Shown here in pieces: positions 45,376 to 51,753 of a DNA stretch of 51,753 nucleotides. Where the stretch lies: NCBI GenBank assembly GCA_013360445.1, contig JABWBP010000020.1, positions 1 through 51,753 on the forward strand, in the 5' to 3' direction. Each line of letters opens with the position of its first letter. Within the stretch, counting starts at the first letter, position 1. The notes below the pieces were generated by a model. It was not told where the DNA came from. It did no database searches and saw only the letters and a list, made by a program, of their open reading frames with translations. This DNA is from Calditrichaceae bacterium. GTDB lineage: Bacteria; Calditrichota; Calditrichia; RBG-13-44-9; J075. The position numbers and the translations under genes are program-made.

Positions 45376-45454
45376 GGGGATTTCGGATTGGGATTTGAAA
45401 TCAGGGAAGATTTCATCCCGACACGCGAACCGGATGTTCGCGCCTGTGTCGGGA
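45376..45454. repeat. Heptamer-like array and adjacent hairpin
   Basis: 45376-45412 has 7-base-periodic GGGATTT-type words. 45416-45454 is a hairpin with arms TCCCGACAC / GTGTCGGGA and inner GCGAAC / GTTCGC. Its ends resemble those of the hairpin at 5274-5316 (TCCCGACA ... TCGGGA). Confidence 0.65.
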
Positions 45455-45626
45455 GCGGATTTGAGAGAGATCTACGGTTTAGTTTGCCGGCAGTTTAGGA
45501 GCCATTCAAACCGATACGGCTAATTTTTGAATTCGGGGTTTCTCCTTATGGCGCATTCAAGCTGTCTGAAAATATGCCCTATTGGGGACGATTGTCAAGC
45601 TGAATTCCGGCAGGCCGAAATCCAGT

Positions 45627-45784
45627 AAATCCTGTTCATCCTGTCAAATAAATTATTTCCTATTTATGCCAATTACCAGTTGGGGATGACATTGAAGAAA
45701 GTTTGCCGCCAAGACACCAAGACAGGGAGTTTCACAAAGGTTTTAGCGTTTATATCCTTTGGTCATAATTTTCAACTGGTAATT
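45627..45784. repeat. ATCCTGTTC words and an inverted-repeat element
   Basis: 45627-45650 has two 9-base ATCCTGTTC/ATCCTGTCA units. 45671-45784 is bounded by perfect 12-base arms AATTACCAGTTG (45671-45682) and CAACTGGTAATT (45773-45784), and contains CCAAGACA repeats (45705-45724). The element ends 12 bases from the ATPase stop codon. No gene lies in 45375-45796. Confidence 0.7.
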
Positions 45785-45796
45785 CGCATTATTTAA

Positions 45797-46771
45797 TCAT
45801 GACTCCTGGCGCAGATGCCGCCCGGTCATGGAGATGAACAGGTCGTCCAGGGTCATTTTGCGGCATTCTAACGCCCGCAGGGTGAAGCGCTGCCGTTCCA
45901 GGATTTCCAATAATTTCGGCAGCCGGGCGACGATGCTGTCCACCAACAACTGCCCCTGGTTCAGCTTCCCGTCCCAGGTGAATTTCTGAAAACCGGCCAG
46001 GCCGTTCAAATCCAGCTGCGGGCGCTCCTCCGCAATCGCGAATTCGATGATCTCGCTGCTGTTGCTCTGGGAGAGCAGTTGCTCCAGGGTGCCCCGGGCC
46101 AGCACCCTGCCCCGGTCCATGATAATGATCCGGTCGCACAGGAACTCCGCCTCCTCCATGTAATGGGTGGTGAGGATGAGGGTGGTATTGCTCTCCGCCT
46201 TCAGCTTCAGGAGGATGTTCCAGATTTCCCGCCGGGCGGAGGGGTCGAGGCCGGTGGTGGGTTCGTCGAGCAGCAGAATCCGGGCGTTGTTCAGCAGGGC
46301 GACGCCCAGGGCCAGGCGCTGGCGCTGCCCCCCGGAGAGGTTGACCACGTAGGCGTTTTTCTTCTCCTCCAAATTTACCAGGTCCATAATCGCCCCCACC
46401 CGCTCGCGCGGCAGCCCGTAAAAACTGGCGAACAGGGTTAGCGTCTCCCGCACGGTCAGTTTATCGAAAAAATAGGTTTCCTGGAGGGAGATGCCCAGGA
46501 TGCGGCGTAACTCGTCGGCGTGGCTCTGCCAGGTTTTTCCCTGGATGCGGATTTCCCCGGAATCCGGCTGCTGGATGCCTTCGATCATCTCCACTAAGGT
46601 AGTTTTGCCGGCCCCGTTGGGACCTAACAGGGCGATGAATTCGCCGCGGTGAATTTCCAGGGAGATGCCGTCCACCGCCTTCACGTCTTTGAAGTGCTTG
46701 CGCACCTCCTTAACCAGAATGTCAGCGTTGCCGAACGCAGCGAAGGGGGCGTTGGGAGGAGTGGGATTCAT
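45797..46771 (-). CDS. ABC transporter ATP-binding protein
   Basis: A 324-aa ATPase for the ABC-2 permease downstream. Walker A GPNGAGKTT (50-58), Q-loop LQETYFF, signature LSGGQRQRL (145-153) and Walker B ILLLDEPTTGLD (165-176) followed by the switch TTHYMEEAE are all intact. The C-terminal ~80 residues resemble those of drug/lipid exporter ATPases (a domain rich in beta strands). The ATG at 46771 has AGGA close upstream; a TTG at 46783 is the alternative. A 420-base gap of repeats separates it from the permease. Confidence 0.92.
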   Translation of the reverse strand: MNPTPPNAPFAAFGNADILVKEVRKHFKDVKAVDGISLEIHRGEFIALLGPNGAGKTTLVEMIEGIQQPDSGEIRIQGKTWQSHADELRRILGISLQETYFFDKLTVRETLTLFASFYGLPRERVGAIMDLVNLEEKKNAYVVNLSGGQRQRLALGVALLNNARILLLDEPTTGLDPSARREIWNILLKLKAESNTTLILTTHYMEEAEFLCDRIIIMDRGRVLARGTLEQLLSQSNSSEIIEFAIAEERPQLDLNGLAGFQKFTWDGKLNQGQLLVDSIVARLPKLLEILERQRFTLRALECRKMTLDDLFISMTGRHLRQES

Positions 46772-46799
46772 GGGTTCCTGCAATCATTCAACGGTTGGA

Positions 46800-46834
46800 A
46801 AGACCTCAAAGGTTTCAAAAACCTTTGAGGTCTT
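46800..46834. repeat. Perfect hairpin, copy 2 (AAGACCTCAAAGGTTT)
   Basis: 16-base arms 46800-46815 and 46819-46834 with a 3-base loop, same sequence as the copy at 25392-25426. It lies 15 bases from the stop codon of the cohesin-like gene, between it and the ATPase start. Confidence 0.85.
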
Positions 46835-46849
46835 CATTCATATCCCGGA

Positions 46850-49438
46850 TCATTTGACCAGCAGCATTTTGTGCGTTTTTACGTAGTCCCCGGCGGAAAG
46901 GCGATAGAGATAAACGCCCCCCGCAACCCCTTCGCCGCGCTCCCCGGTTCCGTCCCATTGCACGGTGTAGTAGCCCGCCGGCAGGGATTCATGCAGCAGG
47001 GTTTTGACCAGCCGCCCGGTAATATCGTAAATCTTCAGGGTAACGAGGCGGTTCGCCGCCTGCCCCGTCGGGGGTAGCTGAAAGCGGATCGTTGTCGCGG
47101 GGTTGAAGGGGTTGGGATAATTTTGCGCCAGGTCGAATTCGCCGGGAATCCCCGCGGCGGCCTGCATATACACCGGGTCGCAGACCACGGAATTGCCGGC
47201 CAGGTCGAACGCTTCGATGAGCACGGTGCTGGGCTGGGTTTGGTTGATCTTCGCGGCGGTCAGGATAATTTGTTCAGTTGTACCGGGAGTAAAGGGCGGC
47301 ACGTTGAGGGTGGCGTTCACCAGGGTGAGCGTCTGAACCTGCGCCAGCCCGCTGCCGGTATCCTGCAAGGCGATGTCCAGGGTAACCGGGGGGCCAGGGT
47401 TTACGCCGAGGGTGATGCAGTCCGGGGGGAGAGAGTCGGTAAGCACGGCGGGGTTTCCCACCACCGCAATCTGGCCGTCCAAAGGAGTCACGAGGACGAG
47501 CAGTGAATTGTTGAAGCACAGAAAGCAATTCATGGCCTGATATCCCAAATCCATGATAACCGGAGCACCCGGGTCGCCAGTTACCAGGTAATAAAAAATC
47601 AATACATCGAACTGCCCACCCTGGGGAGTATTTGATACCCCATTGAATTTAAGCGTTCCCTGTACGGGGTCCAGGTTAAAAACACTGCCGATAAACCCCT
47701 GCAACAGACCGGAGTTGCCGACATATTGCAGCACCGAAGGATCCCAGTGGAGAAAACCGGTAAAACTACCCATAATATTTTCCGGCGGGGAGAGCCGGGT
47801 TAGATCAAAATTTACCGCCACGGCCAGGGTGTCTCCCGGCGCAGGCAGCGTATCCGAGGGAACGAGGGCGGAAGGGAAGATGGGAATCACCGTGAGGGAA
47901 AAATATACCGTATCTTGCAGCGGCGGAACGCCGTCATCCGCGGCAATCACTTCAATGTTGGAATACGCGCCGGTGTCACTATGAAGGCCGGCGGTGAAGG
48001 TAATGGTTCCGCTGCCGTCGCCATGGTCGATAAAGCTGCCGAAGGAGGGCAGATTATTCACCGTCAGGGTAATGCTATCGCCGTCCGGGTCAACGGCGAA
48101 GACTTCCACCGCCAAAGGGGTTATCTCGATGGCGGTCTGGTCTTCAATGGGCTGCAACACCGGGGGATTGTTGTTGTCCCCCACCACCGCAATCTGGCCA
48201 TCCACAATGATCAAAAAAGGCATGATGTTAATGAAACAGATTGCAGGGGATACGGAAAAATATGCCAAATCCATCATCACCGGGTCGCCCGGGCTGCCGG
48301 TCACTAAGTAATAGAAAATTACCACGTCAAACTGTCCCGCCTGGCCCGGCGGTTTTGCAGCGTTGAAACGAAGCTCGCCTGTGGCCGCATTGGTGGTATT
48401 CACGACCCCGCTAAACCCCTGCAAAAAGCCGGAAGCGCCGACATATTGCAAGATCATTGGGTCCCAATGCAAAATTCCGTCAAAAGCGCCCAGTAAATGG
48501 CATGGCGGGGCCATTCCGTTCATATCGAAGTTTATCGCCACCGCGAGAGTATCCCCGGGCGAGGGAAGGCTATCCGAAGGAACCACTGCGGAGATAAAAT
48601 TCTGCATGACCCATAAGGAAAAATGCACCGTATCTTGCAGCGATGGAATGCCATCGTCAGCAGCGATCACTTCGATATTAGGATAAGCCCCAACGTCGCC
48701 AATCGTTGGCGCAAAGGTAATGGTTCCACTGCCGTCGCCGTGGTCGATAAAGCTGCCGAAAGCAGGCAGATTATTAACCGTCAGGGTGATGGCGTCGCCG
48801 TCCGGATCCGTTGCAGAGATTTCCACTTCCAGGATTTGCCCGGCAACAACACCCTGGTCTTCGATGGGCTGCAACTGCGGAGGATTATTGTTGCTTCCAA
48901 TAGTGGCAATCTGCCCGTCCACAATTATCAGAAAGGGCAGCAGGCTTTGGGCGCCGGAATTCATGTCCCAATATTCCAAATCCAGCGCCGACCATGAACC
49001 GGCCCCGCCCACCACTTTCAGGGTAATCTCTAAAATATCAAAAACCCCGCCGGCCCCGATCTCACTTTCGCCGTTAAAGTCCATCGACCCGTTTGGAGTG
49101 ATTATGTCATTCACGTATCCCACAAAGCCGTTGAGCAGCCCGGAATTGCTGATATATAGCAGCACCTCGGGATTCCAATTCAAACTACCTTTAAAACTGG
49201 TTAAGAAATTATTTGGCGGCGCCATGCCGCTCATGTCTATGGCAATCACCACGGTGATGAATTCTCCGAAAGCGGGAGTGCTATTGGAAGGAATCGAAGC
49301 GGAGACCACCGTTTGGGTGAGGCCCGGGGCCCGCTCCGCTTGCGCGAAGGCCGGCCCAATCATGGCCCCTAAAACAGATAAAATCAAAAACAGGTAAAAA
49401 CGCGTTCGCGTTGCCGGTTCATGGGTAAATCGTTTCAT
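46850..49438 (-). CDS. Secreted protein with cohesin-like and cadherin-like repeats and sorting domain
   Basis: An 862-aa exported protein with a signal peptide ending about FAQA (30-33). Three cohesin-like domains alternate with two cadherin-like (Ig-fold) domains: 'GSLNWNPEVLLYISNSGLL', 'GILHWDPMILQYVGASGFL' and 'GFLHWDPSVLQYVGNSGLL' mark the former, 'IEDQ', DPDGDAITLTVNNLP and DHGDGSGTITF the latter. A type IX-like sorting domain follows (AQNYPNPFNPATTIRF, LKIYDITGRLVKTL, GGVYLYRL, KMLLVK). Cohesin-like modules can bind dockerin-like partners; none is seen here. It is transcribed toward the ABC genes, with AAGGGGG before the ATG. Confidence 0.82.
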   Translation of the reverse strand: MKRFTHEPATRTRFYLFLILSVLGAMIGPAFAQAERAPGLTQTVVSASIPSNSTPAFGEFITVVIAIDMSGMAPPNNFLTSFKGSLNWNPEVLLYISNSGLLNGFVGYVNDIITPNGSMDFNGESEIGAGGVFDILEITLKVVGGAGSWSALDLEYWDMNSGAQSLLPFLIIVDGQIATIGSNNNPPQLQPIEDQGVVAGQILEVEISATDPDGDAITLTVNNLPAFGSFIDHGDGSGTITFAPTIGDVGAYPNIEVIAADDGIPSLQDTVHFSLWVMQNFISAVVPSDSLPSPGDTLAVAINFDMNGMAPPCHLLGAFDGILHWDPMILQYVGASGFLQGFSGVVNTTNAATGELRFNAAKPPGQAGQFDVVIFYYLVTGSPGDPVMMDLAYFSVSPAICFINIMPFLIIVDGQIAVVGDNNNPPVLQPIEDQTAIEITPLAVEVFAVDPDGDSITLTVNNLPSFGSFIDHGDGSGTITFTAGLHSDTGAYSNIEVIAADDGVPPLQDTVYFSLTVIPIFPSALVPSDTLPAPGDTLAVAVNFDLTRLSPPENIMGSFTGFLHWDPSVLQYVGNSGLLQGFIGSVFNLDPVQGTLKFNGVSNTPQGGQFDVLIFYYLVTGDPGAPVIMDLGYQAMNCFLCFNNSLLVLVTPLDGQIAVVGNPAVLTDSLPPDCITLGVNPGPPVTLDIALQDTGSGLAQVQTLTLVNATLNVPPFTPGTTEQIILTAAKINQTQPSTVLIEAFDLAGNSVVCDPVYMQAAAGIPGEFDLAQNYPNPFNPATTIRFQLPPTGQAANRLVTLKIYDITGRLVKTLLHESLPAGYYTVQWDGTGERGEGVAGGVYLYRLSAGDYVKTHKMLLVK

Positions 49439-49480
49439 CGTGACCCCCTTTATTTTTAGCCGGAAAAGTTACTGCGAAAT

Positions 49481-51586
49481 TTAATACCAATTTCGCGTGG
49501 CGGCAATGGCTTCTTCTTTGCCGAACACCACCAGGGTATCTCCCGGCTGCAGGAGGTAATCCGGGGCGGGGATGATGAAATCCTGCTCCTCCTTTTCCTC
49601 GCCAAAAGGCGATTTGGCGGGGCGGATCATCAGCACCTCCAGGCCGTAGCGGTTGCGCAAACGCAACTGCGCCAGGGTTTTCCCGGCGAATTCGGCCGGG
49701 GCGCGGCGCTCCGCCACCGCAAATCCTTTGGCCAGGTTCACGTCGCGCGCGGAATCGACCGCTTTCAACCCGTGGGTGAGGCCGTCCACCAAATTGTATT
49801 TCAAACTCTCCCGGTTATAGGCCGCGATCACGTCCTGCCGCCCCACCGAGCCGATTACTTTGCCGGGATCGCTTGCCGAGACTACCGGGAATTCATCCAC
49901 GTTTTCATGCCCGAAGAGCTTCAGCACGTAATCCAGGTCGTCGTCTTCCCGCACCACCGAGGTTCCCGGGCGGGCGAGGTCTCCCGCCACCAACAGTTTC
50001 TGCAAATTCTGGAAATCGGCGATGATCGGGCGCCAGTCGCTTTCGGTAATGGTGCCGGTCAGTTTCCCCTCTTTGTTAACCGTGTAAAAGGTGCCGTGCG
50101 GGCTTTCGATGAGCAGGGTGAATAAATTCGAGAGCGGAAGATGCTCCGGGATCGAAGCCACGTCCTCCCGCATAACGTTTTTAACTTGCAGGGAGCGCAG
50201 AATATTGATTTCCCGCCCCCGCTCGATGCGCACCCCCTGCTGCTCCAAATGCCGGGTGTAAATCGATCCCTTGATGAGCAGTTGCACGATCATGGTGCTG
50301 GAGACCACCGCTAACATCAGGGGCAGGATGAAGCTGTAATCCCGGGTCATCTCGAAGATGATCAAAATCGCGGAGATGGGGATGGAGTTGACCCCGCCTA
50401 ACACCGCGCCCATGGCCACCAACACGTAGGTAACCGCGTCCACCTGCACCCCGAAGAACGCCTTGAGTCCCAGGGCGTACAAAAATCCGAAGCAGGCGCC
50501 CATGAACAGGGAGGGCGCAAACAATCCCCCGAATCCCCCGGAATGGAGGATCAGCGGCACCAACAGGAACTTCATCAGCAACAGAACCGCCACAACTTTC
50601 CAGGCAAGCTCGCCGGCTAACACTTTATTGATGGCGTCGTAGCCGATCCCGAAAATATCGGGGTAAAAATAGCCGCAGGCGCCCATCACCAGACCGACCG
50701 CTCCCATGAGAGACCAGCGCGGAAAGCGGGGCGGCCAGCGTTTGGAAAAAAGCCCGTGCAGCGCCTCCGAGTAGTGGATATAGAGCAGGGAGATGATCCC
50801 CGCGCCGATGCCCAACAGGGCGTAGAGGTAAAACTGCTCGTACGGCCCGATGTAAGGATCGGCGAAGGAAAACGTGGGGGTATTGCCTAAAAAGGCCCGG
50901 GAAATGGCGCTGGCGGTGACGGAGGCGAGGATGAGAGCGGAGAAGGTGGGGGCGTGGAAATCATTCAGCAAAACCACCTCCAGGGCAAAGAAAACCCCGC
51001 CTAAGGGGGTATTGAACACCGCGGCAATCGCCGCCCCGGAGCCGGCGGCGGTGAACATGCGCCGGCGGGAGTCGGAGAGGCCGAAGAGGCTGCCCATCTT
51101 GCTGGCGACTCCCCCGCCCAACTGGGCGACCGGGCCTTCCGGCCCCACGGTGCCGCCGGAGCCGATGCAGATGGCCGGGGCTAAAAAGTGAAACAGGGTG
51201 GTGCGCAAGGGGATGTAGCCGCCCCGGAAGGATACCGCTTTGATCACCTCCAGCACCCCACGCTTACGGGCGGTTTCCGGGGCCAGGGCGATCATCAGGT
51301 TCTGGACCAACATACCCAGGGCCGGCATCAGAATTACCGCCAGCCCGCCCATAAAAAGGAACCAGCGGCCTGCTGCGCTGAAAAAGAGCAGGTTGAACAA
51401 ATGAATGGCCTGGTAAAAGCCCACCGCGGCGGTTCCCGCCACCGCCCCGGTTACGACTGCAAAAAAACTGAAAATGGCGTAGTCGGGAACCCCCAGGCGG
51501 CTCAGCCGCCGTTGCAGGCGCTGGCGCTGGCGGCGCAGAAACCGCCAGTACAGCCCCGGCCGGGAGAACTTTATTTTCAGGTTCAT
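49481..51586 (-). CDS. ClC-type chloride channel/transporter with CBS and TrkA-C domains
   Basis: A 701-aa protein. The membrane half (about 30-440) has the ClC signatures GSGGTVGPEGP (about 142-152) and GGFGGLFAPSLFMGA (near 355-369). In many transporters the gating Glu lies in the G(K/R)EGP motif; here it reads GPEGP, keeping the Glu. After it come two CBS domains (about 470-600, for example VKNVMREDVASIP), then a TrkA-C domain near 625-700 with the ending LLQPGDTLVVFGKEEAI. Bacterial ClC proteins usually exchange chloride and protons; CBS and TrkA-C suggest nucleotide or ion control. The ATG at 51586 has GGAGA upstream; a TTG just before is the alternative. Confidence 0.9.
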   Translation of the reverse strand: MNLKIKFSRPGLYWRFLRRQRQRLQRRLSRLGVPDYAIFSFFAVVTGAVAGTAAVGFYQAIHLFNLLFFSAAGRWFLFMGGLAVILMPALGMLVQNLMIALAPETARKRGVLEVIKAVSFRGGYIPLRTTLFHFLAPAICIGSGGTVGPEGPVAQLGGGVASKMGSLFGLSDSRRRMFTAAGSGAAIAAVFNTPLGGVFFALEVVLLNDFHAPTFSALILASVTASAISRAFLGNTPTFSFADPYIGPYEQFYLYALLGIGAGIISLLYIHYSEALHGLFSKRWPPRFPRWSLMGAVGLVMGACGYFYPDIFGIGYDAINKVLAGELAWKVVAVLLLMKFLLVPLILHSGGFGGLFAPSLFMGACFGFLYALGLKAFFGVQVDAVTYVLVAMGAVLGGVNSIPISAILIIFEMTRDYSFILPLMLAVVSSTMIVQLLIKGSIYTRHLEQQGVRIERGREINILRSLQVKNVMREDVASIPEHLPLSNLFTLLIESPHGTFYTVNKEGKLTGTITESDWRPIIADFQNLQKLLVAGDLARPGTSVVREDDDLDYVLKLFGHENVDEFPVVSASDPGKVIGSVGRQDVIAAYNRESLKYNLVDGLTHGLKAVDSARDVNLAKGFAVAERRAPAEFAGKTLAQLRLRNRYGLEVLMIRPAKSPFGEEKEEQDFIIPAPDYLLQPGDTLVVFGKEEAIAATRNWY

Positions 51587-51644
51587 CAATAAATCTCCGT
51601 TCAGTTGCAGCGGCAGAGGAGTGCCGCGAAGCGGTTCCTTTGGA

Positions 51645-51753
51645 GCAAAACTTCAGTTTTGCAACACCTGGGATTGCACTCCCACTGCGTGCTTGCCTCC
51701 TGCCAGTGCAAAATTGAAGTCGGTGCAAAACTTAAGTTTTGCAACACCTGGGA
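51645..51753. repeat. Direct repeats with palindrome GCAAAACTTNAGTTTTGC
   Basis: Two 29-base direct repeats (51645-51673 and 51725-51753) differ by one base. Each begins with an 18-base palindrome (GCAAAACTT ... AAGTTTTGC type) and ends in AACACCTGGGA. The second copy runs to the window edge. Related words occur at 28746 and 16359-16408. Confidence 0.75.

Overview
The window looks like a chromosomal segment of a Gram-negative bacterium of the FCB superphylum, most like the Calditrichota/KSB1-type candidate phyla. Three proteins end in the type IX-like sorting domain common there (YPNPFNP core, LGQ strand, final K/R). They are the partial gene at 1-634, the M1 peptidase at 36706-39594 and the cohesin-like protein at 46850-49438. 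The phylum is an inference; no rRNA or tRNA gene is visible.

Layout. 1-634 is the 3' end of a secreted beta-propeller-type gene. From 36310 down to 853 lies one exopolysaccharide/capsule locus of 28 genes, all on the minus strand. In transcription order it carries: a small SLBB export protein; a Wzz/Wzc-type BY-kinase; a degenerate GGDEF protein; the initiating sugar-phosphate transferase; a GT2; an ATP-grasp ligase; an HprK-like kinase; DUF4956, VTC and CotH/beta-helix proteins; a CYTH-like lipoprotein; the complete GDP-D-glycero-D-manno-heptose pathway (hddC, hddA, gmhA, gmhB); a membrane beta-helix protein; a GT4; a polytopic membrane protein; a fused methyltransferase-like/APH-like protein; a nucleotidyltransferase/thymidylate-kinase-like fusion; Wzx-like flippase; Wzy/WaaL-like polymerase or ligase; a split methyltransferase-like and APH-like pair; a second thymidylate-kinase-like protein; a beta-propeller phytase; a NodB deacetylase; and a terminal GT4. 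36311-36705 is an AT-rich divergent promoter region. The right side (36706-51753) holds a secreted M1 peptidase, a SEC-C protein with a homocysteine methyltransferase, an NDT/TIR-like + DUF1566 protein, a toxin-antitoxin pair, an ABC-2 exporter, a cohesin-like secreted protein and a ClC channel with CBS and TrkA-C domains.

How the genes fit together. The locus supports Wzy-type polymer assembly: priming by the PGT, extension by GT2/GT4 enzymes, a GDP-heptose donor, flipping, polymerisation, chain-length and tyrosine-kinase control, and deacetylation. It is unusually rich in phosphoryl-transfer folds: two thymidylate-kinase-like, two APH-like, CotH, HprK-like, HddA and BY-kinase proteins, two triphosphate-tunnel folds and a phytase. 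A phosphorylated glycan or glycoprotein is a reasonable inference.

The most striking unexplained signal is in the gaps between genes. Many hold degenerate tandem arrays with a fixed 7-, 8- or 9-base period, often as paired inverted arms. Each array has its own consensus, and the arrays or related hairpins sit at, within about 16 bases of, or even supply the stop codon of the gene upstream. At least one array lies inside a reading frame (11536-11591). Stretches of more than 300 bases without genes (12000-12312, 20675-21042, 28404-28802, 32942-33315, 36311-36705, 45375-45796) are described in the feature list.
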